DNA from: Oscillospiraceae bacterium
GTDB lineage: Bacteria; Bacillota; Clostridia; Oscillospirales; Oscillospiraceae
Assembly (NCBI GenBank): GCA_031262405.1
Contig: JAISHS010000035.1
Coordinates: 35,094 to 99,093, forward strand
Direction of reading: 5' to 3'
Length of the DNA stretch: 64,000 nucleotides
Shown here: positions 28,832-38,434 of the stretch, piece by piece
How positions within the stretch are numbered: the first letter of the stretch is position 1
Layout: every line of letters begins with the position of its first letter
Notes under the pieces: model-generated
Told to the model about the DNA's origin: nothing
The model's input: only the letters and a program-made list of their open reading frames with translations
Database searches by the model: none
Position numbers and translations under genes: made by a program

Positions 28832-30205
28832 ATGGCCGATTTCGGAAATTATATCGCCAAGGGAAAAAAGGGACACTTAATCGGCGTCGGCGGGGTCTCG
28901 ATGTCGCCGCTGGCAGAGGTGCTCTCCGGCTTCGGTCTGAAGCTAACCGGCTCGGACATGGCAGAGAGCGAAAAGACTGAGCACTTACGCTCCCTCGGCA
29001 TCGACGTGATAATTGGCCACGCCGCCGAAAATCTCGCGCCGGACGTCGATTTCGTCGTAAGAACCGCCGCCGTACACGATGACAATCCCGAGATTATGGC
29101 CGCGCGAGAGCTCGGCATTCCCGTTTTTGAGCGCACCCAGGCTTGGGGCGCAATCATGCGCGACTACAAAAACGCCCTGTGCATCTCCGGAACCCACGGC
29201 AAAACCACAACGACCTCCATGTGCACCCATATCCTCATGGCGGCGCGCCGCGACCCGACCATCATGCTCGGTGGAACCCTGCCCCTGCTGAAAGCCAATC
29301 ACCGCGTCGGCGCGGGCGACACGATAGTCATGGAGTCCTGCGAATATTATAACTCCTTTCACGCCTTTTTCCCAACCATCGCCGTTATATTAAATATAGA
29401 GGCCGACCACCTGGACTTTTTCAAGGATTTAGACGACGTTAAAAACTCCTTCCGCTGCTTCGCCGACTTAGTTCCCGAGGACGGCTGCATAATCGCGAAT
29501 GTCGACGATGAGAACACTATGGACGCCCTCACGCCGCTTAATCGCCCGCTTCTGACCTTCGGTCTGGGACAGTGCGCCGTCGTGCGCGGCGAAAACCTTG
29601 TTTCTCGCGGCGGGAAGACCGATTTTGACGTCATCTATGACGGAAAGCTTTTCACCCACGTCGTGCTGAATGTCCCCGGCCGCCACAATGTCATGAACGC
29701 TCTGGCAGCCTGCGCCTCGGCCATTTGCCTGGGCGTCCCGGGCGAGGCTGTCGCCGAGGGGCTTGCTGCCTTCAGCGGAGCCGGACGCCGTTTTGAATTC
29801 AAGGGCAGCTGTCGCGGCGCGGACGTTTATGACGACTATGCCCACCACCCGGGCGAGCTGAAGGCGCTCTTCGACGCCGTTGAAGCTCTGGACTACTCTC
29901 GCGTAATCGTCGCCTTCCAGCCCCACACCTACACGCGCACAAGGGCGCTCTTCGACAATTTTGTGGAACAGCTTCGGCGGCCTACTCTGACATATTTGGC
30001 GGAAATTTACGCCGCCCGCGAAAAAAGCATCGCCGGCGTCTCCTCACAGGAGCTGGCGAAAAAAGTCCCGAACTCACGGTTCTTTCCCACCCTCGACTCT
30101 CTCGAGGCGGCTCTTCTGGAGCTCGCCGCCCCCGGCGATATTATCCTCACCGTCGGCGCCGGCGATATCTTCAAGGTAGGCGAAGCGCTTGTAAGGGCAA
30201 ATTGA
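28832..30205 (+). CDS. murC: UDP-N-acetylmuramate--L-alanine ligase
   Basis: HLIGVGGVSMSPLAEVL, ISGTHGKTTTTSM, YDDYAHHPGELKALFDAVE. Confidence 0.94.
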   Translation: MADFGNYIAKGKKGHLIGVGGVSMSPLAEVLSGFGLKLTGSDMAESEKTEHLRSLGIDVIIGHAAENLAPDVDFVVRTAAVHDDNPEIMAARELGIPVFERTQAWGAIMRDYKNALCISGTHGKTTTTSMCTHILMAARRDPTIMLGGTLPLLKANHRVGAGDTIVMESCEYYNSFHAFFPTIAVILNIEADHLDFFKDLDDVKNSFRCFADLVPEDGCIIANVDDENTMDALTPLNRPLLTFGLGQCAVVRGENLVSRGGKTDFDVIYDGKLFTHVVLNVPGRHNVMNALAACASAICLGVPGEAVAEGLAAFSGAGRRFEFKGSCRGADVYDDYAHHPGELKALFDAVEALDYSRVIVAFQPHTYTRTRALFDNFVEQLRRPTLTYLAEIYAAREKSIAGVSSQELAKKVPNSRFFPTLDSLEAALLELAAPGDIILTVGAGDIFKVGEALVRAN

Positions 30206-30615
30206 CAATTATCGCTGTCGCTGAGGCGACAGCCCAGACGCGCCGTACCCTCGTCCCAGCTACGTACCCGCCGCAGTAGCGACTGTTACGAAGTAAAGGA
30301 GCGACCCTGTCCGCGTAGCGGCACGCTCCAACAGAGCGAAGCGTCATTGGGCCCCTTCTTTGGGGGATTTACAAGGGGGACATTTCTTCGCAAAGAAAGT
30401 CCCCCTTGTACGCTGCCCGCGGAGGGCGCCCGCGCGGCGAGCGCGCCCCGGCGTGGCAACGCCGCGTCTCCGCCGCTTCCTCAGAAGCGGCTACCCTCGT
30501 CCCCGCCGCCGTGCGGCGGCATAACGCCGCGTTATAACGCGGAAAGCTGTCGCCGCGCTGTGCGCGGCCATTTTTACGCTCCGCGTGGTGTGGACGAGAG
30601 TACGCTTTTATACTG

Positions 30616-30668
30616 TGTAGAGAAATAGCCGAATGAAATTTTCAATTTCATTCGGCTATTTCTCTACA
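30616..30668. repeat. Perfect 25-bp inverted repeat with 3-nt loop
   Basis: tgtagagaaatagccgaatgaaatt ttc aatttcattcggctatttctctaca. Confidence 0.85.
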
Positions 30669-30768
30669 TTTCCTCTCTACAACTTCTCAAATTTTACAGC
30701 GCGATACGACCCTCATATAGTGTAGACATAATATATAATTATGTAATCACACTATCGGAGGGAGTATT

Positions 30769-33099
30769 ATGGCTGTACTACAAAAAACTAAGAAGCGCCG
30801 GCTCAGCCTAACTGCGGGCGCGATTTTCGCCCGGCTAAAGGCGTCTCGGACGGCGTCCTGTTCGCTGAATTTCGTTTTGGGCTTCATGATGAGCGGCGCG
30901 CGGGTAATGGGAAACATGGCGCCCTTCGGGATTGCCGCCGTGGCGCGCGCACCGGCGTCTCCGGAGGGAATCTTCTGCCTGCTCGGTGCCTGCACCGGCT
31001 ATCTCTTGACCGGCGGCTTCGACTTCGGCGTGCGCTACATAGCCTCGGCGCTGCTGGTATTCACGGTCTCGTTTGTCCTGCGCGACACAAAGCTCGTCAC
31101 GAAGGCTTGGTTCATGCCCTGCGTCGCGGCCTTGGTGTCCGGCGTGACCAATTACCTCAATTCCTTTGAGCTTTTCGCCTCGGTTCCTATCCTCGCCGGT
31201 GCGCTGACAGAGCTCACCCTGACGGGAGGCGCTGCTTATTTCTTCATTCAGGCAACGCGTCCGGGGCCCCGCACAGGGGAGGAGGCCGAGCGTGTCCAGA
31301 CCATTAGCTCGCTGGTGCTCTGCGCCTGCCTTTTCATCTCGCTGGCAAACGTCCTCATCCTCGACGTAATCTCCGTCGGTCGCTTTCTCGCGCTGCTGCT
31401 CATAATGACGGCGGCCTTCAAGGGCGGCGCACTCACGGGCGGAGCCGCCGGAGTCGCCTTCGGCTTCGCGATGGACCTCGCCGCCGGCTCTGGCGGGTTC
31501 TTCTCGATGGCTTACGCCATCTCGGGGCTAATCTCCGGCTTCTTCTCAAAGCACGGCAGATTGCTCTTCCTCGTCGGTTACATAGCCGTCAACACCATTG
31601 CGGTAATCTGGGTGACGGGCTTCGAGCTGCGAATGCCGCTCATGTATGAGGTTTTCGCGGCGAGTGTCGCCTTCGCCGTCCTGCCGGAAAAGCTGCTGGA
31701 AATTTTGGGAAGCGCCGCCGCTCTGCCCCTGCCCTCCACGGGCGAAGCCGGGCTGCGCCGCTATGCCGCCGCGCGGGCTAATCGCTTAAGCCATGCTCTT
31801 CGCGACTTATACGGCACGGTTTTCCGCGCCATAAACAGCCGCACGAACGACAACGACGTCGCCACCGTCTTCGACCGCGCGAGTGCCGCCGTCTGCGTGA
31901 ATTGTAAGAACAAATCCGACTGCTGGCAAAAGAGCTTCATGGACACACTCACAATAATGAACGACGCAACAGAGCCCATGCTGGGGCGCGGCAAGCTCCA
32001 AACGGACGATCTCGCAGACCGCTTTTTAGAAAAGTGCCCCAGCGTCCACACCTTCGTGACCGCCGTCAACGGCGAGCTCCGCGCCCTGATGTACCGGCGG
32101 CAGTTTAGAAGCCGCTTAAGCGAAAACCGCTCCGCCGCCTACGGCCAGTATAAGGACCTCGCGGACATAGTCGAGGGTCTTGCAAAGGACCTCCAAGACG
32201 CAAACGGCGCGGACCCCCTCGCAGAGCGGCGGCTCAGCCGCTTCCTGCGGGCAATGGACATCTCGGCGGACGTCTCCGTCTTCCGCGACGGAAGAGGCAG
32301 GCTGCACGCGATAATCGAGAGCGGCAGGCTAAACCCCCTGCTGCGTCAGGAAAACTGGCTGGACACCCTCTCTGCTGTGCTGGGCGTGCGCCTGTGCAAA
32401 TCGCCGGACGGCGCCGAGACGACTGCTAACCGCATTTCCGTACTCGAGGCGGAGCCCCTCGTCGTCTCCGTCGGAATCGCCGGAATGAAGAAGAAGGGCG
32501 AGGCCGTCAGCGGCGACCGCGGAACCTATTTCAAAACCGAGCAGGGCGTGCTCTGCGTTATCCTCGCCGACGGCATGGGCAGCGGCGAAGCCGCCGCGAA
32601 GGAGAGCATAAACGCCGTCCGCACCCTCGAAACATTTCTGCGCGCGGGGGTGGATCCGGCTGTCGCCATGAAGCTTTTAAATTCCGTCCTCCTGCTCAAA
32701 AACGGTGAGGACTGGGGCTATTCCACCGTCGATCTCATGTGCGTCGACCTCTTCACGGGCGAGGCCTGCTTCTATAAATACGGCGCCGCGCCCAGCTTCG
32801 TCAAAAACGGCAAGGCAATCCGCCGCGTGCGCGGCGAATCGCTCGCCGCCGGACTGTGCGCCGGAGACGGCTCGTCCCCCGACGTCGTGCGCATGAAACT
32901 GCGTCCCGGCAACGTCGCGCTCATTGCCAGCGACGGCGTATCCACCGCCGGAGACAACTGGCTGCGCGAAATGCTCCTTCAAACCGACGGCCGCGACGCC
33001 AAGGCTCTTGCCAAGGAGACCCTCCGCCGCGCCGCCAAGGAAAACGGCCCCGAGGACGATATGACGGTTCTCGCCCTGCGCGTGGACGAAAGGAGCTAG
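30769..33099 (+). CDS. spoIIE: Stage II sporulation protein E (PP2C-type phosphatase)
   Basis: 776 aa; multi-TM N-terminus, C-terminal VILADGMGSGEAAAKES...ALIASDGVSTAGDNW...ENGPEDDMTVLALRV. Confidence 0.92.
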   Translation: MAVLQKTKKRRLSLTAGAIFARLKASRTASCSLNFVLGFMMSGARVMGNMAPFGIAAVARAPASPEGIFCLLGACTGYLLTGGFDFGVRYIASALLVFTVSFVLRDTKLVTKAWFMPCVAALVSGVTNYLNSFELFASVPILAGALTELTLTGGAAYFFIQATRPGPRTGEEAERVQTISSLVLCACLFISLANVLILDVISVGRFLALLLIMTAAFKGGALTGGAAGVAFGFAMDLAAGSGGFFSMAYAISGLISGFFSKHGRLLFLVGYIAVNTIAVIWVTGFELRMPLMYEVFAASVAFAVLPEKLLEILGSAAALPLPSTGEAGLRRYAAARANRLSHALRDLYGTVFRAINSRTNDNDVATVFDRASAAVCVNCKNKSDCWQKSFMDTLTIMNDATEPMLGRGKLQTDDLADRFLEKCPSVHTFVTAVNGELRALMYRRQFRSRLSENRSAAYGQYKDLADIVEGLAKDLQDANGADPLAERRLSRFLRAMDISADVSVFRDGRGRLHAIIESGRLNPLLRQENWLDTLSAVLGVRLCKSPDGAETTANRISVLEAEPLVVSVGIAGMKKKGEAVSGDRGTYFKTEQGVLCVILADGMGSGEAAAKESINAVRTLETFLRAGVDPAVAMKLLNSVLLLKNGEDWGYSTVDLMCVDLFTGEACFYKYGAAPSFVKNGKAIRRVRGESLAAGLCAGDGSSPDVVRMKLRPGNVALIASDGVSTAGDNWLREMLLQTDGRDAKALAKETLRRAAKENGPEDDMTVLALRVDERS

Positions 33100-33101
33100 C
33101 C

Positions 33102-33539
33102 ATGAACCGGAAGCACCCCGCCGAAGGAGCCCTTCTCGGAAGAAATTTTTTCCTCCGATTTACAAAGCCGATGAATAGAAAGGAGCATCGGCGGTTAAAC
33201 TGGAAACAAATGGATTCGCGGGAGGAATTAGCCGTGCTGAAAGGAACGAACCATCGGGTAATCGTAGTCAAGTCGCCGGACAAGCACTATTTTGAGGAGG
33301 CCATCTTCGTTGTGCGCGACGACCTGCTCCGCGAAAAGGGCGCAACGGCCGCCGCCGTACTTTTAGAGGCCGGAAAGGTCGCCAATTCCTATATGCGCCG
33401 CCTAAAGCCCGTGAGCGCAAAGCCTCCGAAAGAGTCTCGGCGCCGCGCACTCTCGCGCCTGCCCGCCCCGCTAATCGCCGCGGCAGGCGCCGCCGCAACC
33501 GGCCTCGCCTGGCTCACCGCCCACCTAGTGGGCTTGTAA
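33102..33539 (+). CDS. Hypothetical protein downstream of spoIIE
   Basis: In-frame ATG at 33102 after the spoIIE stop; KGTNHRVIVVKSPDKHYFEEAIFVVRDDLL, C-terminal TM. Confidence 0.65.
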   Translation: MNRKHPAEGALLGRNFFLRFTKPMNRKEHRRLNWKQMDSREELAVLKGTNHRVIVVKSPDKHYFEEAIFVVRDDLLREKGATAAAVLLEAGKVANSYMRRLKPVSAKPPKESRRRALSRLPAPLIAAAGAAATGLAWLTAHLVGL

Positions 33540-33557
33540 AAAGTAAACTAACCCCCC

Positions 33558-33592
33558 TTGGGACAGACTATACTAAGTATAGCCTGTCCCAA
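33558..33592 (+). terminator. Rho-independent terminator
   Basis: ttgggacagactata ctaag tatagcctgtcccaa followed by aacttttt. Confidence 0.75.
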
Positions 33593-33673
33593 AACTTTTT
33601 ATTGTCAGATTATGTCCGGCGTGGTACACTATGGTAAGTTAAATTACCTTCCATCTCTCACTCGGAGGATAAC

Positions 33674-34942
33674 GTGAAAATAACAATCAAAAACGCCCTC
33701 ACCCTCACGCCTCAGGGCGCGGGAGAGCACACCGTATACATCGACGGCGACGCCATCGCCGTCTTGGACGCCCCCCCGGCAGATTTCAAAGCTGACCGCG
33801 TCATCGACGGCGCCGGAAAGCTCCTCACCCCCGGGCTCATAAACGCCCACACCCACGTCTATATGACCGCCATGCGCAACCGCGCGGACGATCTGCCGCT
33901 CATGAGCTGGCTGAACGACCGCGTCTGGCCGATGGAGGATTCTCTCACGGAGGAGGACGGCTACTGGGGCACCCTCCTCGGCATAATGGAGCTGCTCCTC
34001 GGCGGCGCAACCGCCTTTCTCGACATGGACATCTTCTCTGAAGCCACCGCCCGCGCCCTCGCGGACAGCGCCTTTCGCGGCGGAGTCAGTAAGGGTTTAA
34101 CGGATATTTCCGGCTGGGACGGCGGCCTCGAGCGGTTAGAAATCGCCCAACGGGAGATTGAGAAGTATAAACATCTCCCCAACGTCGAATTTTTCCTCGC
34201 CCCCCACGCACCCTACACCTGCTCCGAAAAATACCTTACCCTCATCGCCGAGCGCGCAAACGACCTCGGCGTCGGAATCCACACCCACCTCTCCGAGAGC
34301 CTCGACGAACAGGAGACGGCGCTCAAGCAATACGGCCTTACTCCCGCGCAGCTTTACGACCGCTGCGGCCTGCTGACGGAAAAAACCGTCTGCGCCCACT
34401 GCGTCTTCCTCTCGGACGAGGATATCGCCCTGCTCGCGGCTCGCGGCGTGTCTGTCGCGCACAACCCCGCCAGCAACATGAAGCTCGCCAACGGCTTCGC
34501 GCCGGTCTCGAAAATGCTCGACGCCGGAATCAATGTCGCCCTCGGAACGGACGGCTGCTGCAGCAACAACAACCAAAATATGCTCCGCGAGATGACCCTC
34601 GCCGCCCTCATCGGTAAAGGCACAGCTCAGGACGCCACCGTCCTTCCCGCCGCAAAAGTCTTCAATATGGCGACCAAAAACGGCGCGCGAGCCTTGGGCG
34701 CAACTGGCCTCACCGGCGAAATCACCGTCGGCTCAAAGGCGGACCTCGCCCTCTTCCCGCTCGACTTTCCGGGCTTCTTCCCCCTCGGCGACCCCCTCAG
34801 CGCCCTGTGCTACGCCGGAGCGGGGCTTCGCGCCGAAACCGTCCTCGTCGGCGGCAAAATCCTCCTTGATAAAGGCGAGTTTACAACAATCGACGCGGAC
34901 AAGGTTTTCTACAACGTGCGTAAAACCAACGAGAAATTCTAA
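33674..34942 (+). CDS. Amidohydrolase, 5-methylthioadenosine/S-adenosylhomocysteine deaminase-like
   Basis: LLTPGLINAHTHVYMTAMR, ECSEKYLTL...HTHLSES, ALGTDGCCSNNNQNMLREM. Confidence 0.87.
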   Translation: MKITIKNALTLTPQGAGEHTVYIDGDAIAVLDAPPADFKADRVIDGAGKLLTPGLINAHTHVYMTAMRNRADDLPLMSWLNDRVWPMEDSLTEEDGYWGTLLGIMELLLGGATAFLDMDIFSEATARALADSAFRGGVSKGLTDISGWDGGLERLEIAQREIEKYKHLPNVEFFLAPHAPYTCSEKYLTLIAERANDLGVGIHTHLSESLDEQETALKQYGLTPAQLYDRCGLLTEKTVCAHCVFLSDEDIALLAARGVSVAHNPASNMKLANGFAPVSKMLDAGINVALGTDGCCSNNNQNMLREMTLAALIGKGTAQDATVLPAAKVFNMATKNGARALGATGLTGEITVGSKADLALFPLDFPGFFPLGDPLSALCYAGAGLRAETVLVGGKILLDKGEFTTIDADKVFYNVRKTNEKF

Positions 34943-34993
34943 TATCAAGATACTTTCTCCTTAAATATTCTCCTCTTAGTCGAAAGGATTGGC

Positions 34994-36229
34994 TTGATGA
35001 GTGAAATTCGCGATCTCTCCCTCGCGCCGGAGGGCGAAAAGAAAATAGCTTGGGCGTGGCGCAATATGCCCGTCCTGCGCGGTATAGCCGAGCAGTTTAC
35101 GCGTGAAAAGCCCCTCGCAGGTCTGCGCGTGGCGCTCTCCGTGCACATGGAGGCGAAGACCGCCTGCCTCTGCCGCGTTTTTGAAGCCGCCGGCGCCGAG
35201 ATGCGAGTCACCGGCTGCAACCCCCTGTCCACTCAGGACGACGTCGCGGCGGCGCTGGCAGCCGGCGGAATGGACGTGCACGCCCTGCACGGCGCAACTA
35301 CGGAGGAATATGAGCGCCACCTGCTCGCCGTGCTGGAAGCGGGGCCCAACATCGTCATCGACGACGGCGGCGACCTCACGAAGCTGCTCCACGAAAAGCT
35401 ACCCCACCTCATCCCCGGCGTCATCGGAATCAGCGAGGAGACCACCACCGGAATCTACCGCCTTCGCAACCTCGCGCGGGCGGGAGAGCTCAAAATCCCC
35501 GCCGTCATGGTCAACGAAGCCCGCAGCAAATACCTCTTCGATAACCGCTACGGCACCGGACAATCCGTCTGGGACGGCATAAACCGCACGACAAACCTCA
35601 TCGTCGCCGGAAAAACCGTCGTAATCGCCGGTTACGGCTGGTGCGGCAAGGGCGCGGCTCTCCGCGCCAAGGGCTTCGGGGCAAGGGTAATCGTCACCGA
35701 AATCGACCCCGTCAAGGCGATTGAAGCCCAGATGGACGGCTTTAGCGTCATGCCCATGGACGCCGCCGCCGCCTTAGGAGACCTCTTCGTCACGCTCACC
35801 GGCTGCCGTGACGTTCTCACCGCGCGCCACTTTTCCAAAATGCGCGACGGCGCAATAATGTGCAATGCCGGACACTTTAATGTCGAAATAAACCTTCCCG
35901 AACTCGAAAACGCCTGTGTCAAACGCTTCCCGGCGCGGCATAATATAGAGGGCTACACTATGCCCGACGGCAGAGAGCTCTTCGTCATCGCCGAGGGGCG
36001 GCTCGTCAATCTCGCCTCCGGCGACGGTCATCCGGCGGAGATAATGGACATGAGCTTCTCCATCCAAGCGCTCTGCGCCCAATATCTGGCGCAGCATGAA
36101 AAGCTTCCGCCGGACGTCTATCCGGTTCCGGAGGAAATAGACCTCGACGTCGCGAGGCGAAAGCTCGCAGCCTTAGGTGCGAGCATCGACCGATTAACGC
36201 CGGAACAGAAAACTTATCTCGGATTATAG
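34994..36229 (+). CDS. ahcY: Adenosylhomocysteinase family protein
   Basis: VALSVHMEAKTACLCRVFEAAGAEMRVTGCNPLSTQDDVAAAL; GYGWCGKGAALRAKGFGARVIVTEIDP; CNAGHFNVEI. Confidence 0.92.
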   Translation: MMSEIRDLSLAPEGEKKIAWAWRNMPVLRGIAEQFTREKPLAGLRVALSVHMEAKTACLCRVFEAAGAEMRVTGCNPLSTQDDVAAALAAGGMDVHALHGATTEEYERHLLAVLEAGPNIVIDDGGDLTKLLHEKLPHLIPGVIGISEETTTGIYRLRNLARAGELKIPAVMVNEARSKYLFDNRYGTGQSVWDGINRTTNLIVAGKTVVIAGYGWCGKGAALRAKGFGARVIVTEIDPVKAIEAQMDGFSVMPMDAAAALGDLFVTLTGCRDVLTARHFSKMRDGAIMCNAGHFNVEINLPELENACVKRFPARHNIEGYTMPDGRELFVIAEGRLVNLASGDGHPAEIMDMSFSIQALCAQYLAQHEKLPPDVYPVPEEIDLDVARRKLAALGASIDRLTPEQKTYLGL

Positions 36230-36279
36230 GGAAGCGCTAACCGGTTTAGTCCTTCCCAAAAGCGGAAGGGGGTGCGGTT

Positions 36280-37659
36280 TTGGACAACAAGGATTTGGAG
36301 ACTCTGGGCGAATACCTGCTCGAGCTTCTCGACACACGGCAGATCAAGCTCTTTCGGGAGCAGCTGGAGGATATGAACGAGCACGATATCGCCTCCTTTA
36401 TCTCGCAGCTTCCCCGAAAAAAAATCGCAATGGTCTTCCGCCTGCTCCCGAAATCCATCTCGGCGGACGTCTTCGCGAATCTGGACGTAGACGAGCAGCA
36501 CCACATTATCGAGTGCATAACCGACCGTGAGCTCGGCGAAATCATAGAAGAGCTGTTTCTCGACGACGCCGTCGACCTCTTAGAAGAGCTTCCCGCCAGC
36601 GTCGTCAAGCGCGTCATGCACACCGCGGCAAGCGAGACCCGCGCCCTCATAAACCAATACCTCGAATATCCGGACAATTCCGCCGGAAGCATAATGACCG
36701 CCGAGTTCGTCGACCTCAAGCTCGATATGAGCGTCCGCGAGGCCTTCACCAGAATCCGCCGTATAGGAGAAGACAAGGAAACTATTTACACCTGCTTTGT
36801 CGTCTCGGGCGACCGCAAGCTCGAGGGCGTAGTAACCGTCAAGGATATGCTCCTGTCGGATGAAGACGAGCAAATCCGCGACATTATGGACACTCAGGTC
36901 ATCTATGTCACTACCACAGAGGACCAGGAGGACGTCTCTGAAAAGTTCTCCGAATACGATCTTCTCGCGGTGCCCGTGGTGGACAAGGAACACCGCCTCG
37001 TCGGAATCGTCACCGTCGACGATATCATCGACGTCCTCCAAGAAGAGGCCACCGAAGACTTCGACAAGATGGCCGGTATCACCCCGACCGACAAGCCCTA
37101 TACCCGCGCCGGCGTAATGGAAATCTGGAAGAGCCGTATCCCTTGGCTGATGCTGCTTATGATCTCGGCAACCTTCACGAGCCTCATTATCCTCCACTTT
37201 GAAAACGCTCTGGCAACAGTCGCGGTGCTGGCGGGCTTTATCCCCATGCTCATGGGCACCGGCGGAAACTCCGGCTCCCAAAGCTCCACCGCCGTAATCC
37301 GCAGCCTCTCTCTGGGCGACATTGCCCCAAGAAGCGTCCTCCGCGTGCTCTGGAAGGAGCTCCGCGTGGCGGTGCTCTGCGCCGGGTCCCTCGCCGTCGT
37401 AAACTATGCCAAAATGTTTCTCATTGACCGTCTCCTGCTGGGCAACTCCCAAGTCACTCCCATAATCGCGCTTGTCGTCTCGCTTACGCTCGTTTTCACG
37501 GTAATTCTCGCCAAGCTCGTCGGCTCAACCCTGCCGCTGCTGGCTGAAAAGGTCGGAATCGACCCCGCCGTCATGGCAAGCCCCCTCATCTCCACCCTCA
37601 CGGACGCGATGAGCCTGCTTATTTATTTCACCGTCGCGACCGCAATTCTGCATATTTGA
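36280..37659 (+). CDS. mgtE: Magnesium transporter MgtE
   Basis: CBS pair VVTVKDMLLSDED/VGIVTVDDIIDVLQEEATEDFDKMAG and IPMLMGTGGNSGSQSSTAVIRSLSLG; TTG start. Confidence 0.94.
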   Translation: MDNKDLETLGEYLLELLDTRQIKLFREQLEDMNEHDIASFISQLPRKKIAMVFRLLPKSISADVFANLDVDEQHHIIECITDRELGEIIEELFLDDAVDLLEELPASVVKRVMHTAASETRALINQYLEYPDNSAGSIMTAEFVDLKLDMSVREAFTRIRRIGEDKETIYTCFVVSGDRKLEGVVTVKDMLLSDEDEQIRDIMDTQVIYVTTTEDQEDVSEKFSEYDLLAVPVVDKEHRLVGIVTVDDIIDVLQEEATEDFDKMAGITPTDKPYTRAGVMEIWKSRIPWLMLLMISATFTSLIILHFENALATVAVLAGFIPMLMGTGGNSGSQSSTAVIRSLSLGDIAPRSVLRVLWKELRVAVLCAGSLAVVNYAKMFLIDRLLLGNSQVTPIIALVVSLTLVFTVILAKLVGSTLPLLAEKVGIDPAVMASPLISTLTDAMSLLIYFTVATAILHI

Positions 37660-37709
37660 GCTCGTTTACAAATATGAAATACAAAATGAAGAAAAGGATG
37701 ATGAAGAAA

Positions 37710-38429
37710 ATGAAAATCAGTCGCTCAGCTCTAAAGCACAATTCGAAGTTCCGTATCTCCGGCACAAAGCCCAGCCCGATTCTCATATTTTTTGCATACG
37801 CTGTTATTATCTATGTCCTGTCCCTTCTCATTTCCGTTATTGACGGCAGCTGGCGTGCCGCACAGGAAACCATTGACGCTCTCTTAAACGGCGTCTACAT
37901 GAGCTCCGCCGAAATAGCCGCGCTCGTTCCCGAGCCCTCTATCGGCAGCCTCATCTTCCAGCTGTTAATCGCCGTCATGATGTTAATTTTGTTTGCGGGT
38001 CAGGCGATTTACGCCCTAAAGGTCTGCCGCGGCGAAAAATCCGGCTTCAAGGATCTCTTTGAGGGCTTTGGCTTCTTCCTCAAAATAATCTGGCTGCATA
38101 TCTTGACTTATATCTTCACGTTCCTCTGGACTCTGCTCCTCGTTATCCCCGGAATAATCGCCCGCTATCGTTACAGTCAGGCGCTCTACATTCTGATCGA
38201 TAACCCCGAGCTGAGCGCATTAGAGTGCATCCGCCGGAGCAAAGCTCTCATGAACGGGCGCAAGGGCGAGCTGTTTGTGCTCCATCTCAGCTTCCTGGGC
38301 TGGATTCTGCTCACGATTATCCCCTTCGTCTCTCTCTGGGTAACGCCCTATACACAGCTTACCTACGCCAACTTCTATCTGGCCCTTGCTGACGAACCGG
38401 CGCATTCTGCCGAGCCGACAGAAGAATAA
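37710..38429 (+). CDS. DUF975 family membrane protein (ORF opens at 37656)
   Basis: MKISRSALKHNSKFRISG...IPGIIARYRYSQALYILIDNPELSALECIRRSKALMNGRKGELF. Confidence 0.85.
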   Translation: MKISRSALKHNSKFRISGTKPSPILIFFAYAVIIYVLSLLISVIDGSWRAAQETIDALLNGVYMSSAEIAALVPEPSIGSLIFQLLIAVMMLILFAGQAIYALKVCRGEKSGFKDLFEGFGFFLKIIWLHILTYIFTFLWTLLLVIPGIIARYRYSQALYILIDNPELSALECIRRSKALMNGRKGELFVLHLSFLGWILLTIIPFVSLWVTPYTQLTYANFYLALADEPAHSAEPTEE

Positions 38430-38434
38430 ACTCT

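Noticed and set aside
30347-30628. 93-aa ORF between murC and spoIIE
   Set aside because: Runs through stacked hairpins, Pro/Arg/Ala-rich, ends in the inverted repeat; more likely non-coding.
36230-36279. M-box riboswitch before mgtE
   Set aside because: Intergenic gap is only about 50 nt, too short for an M-box.
36580-37452. 290-aa minus-strand ORF
   Set aside because: Antisense to mgtE; no domain evidence.
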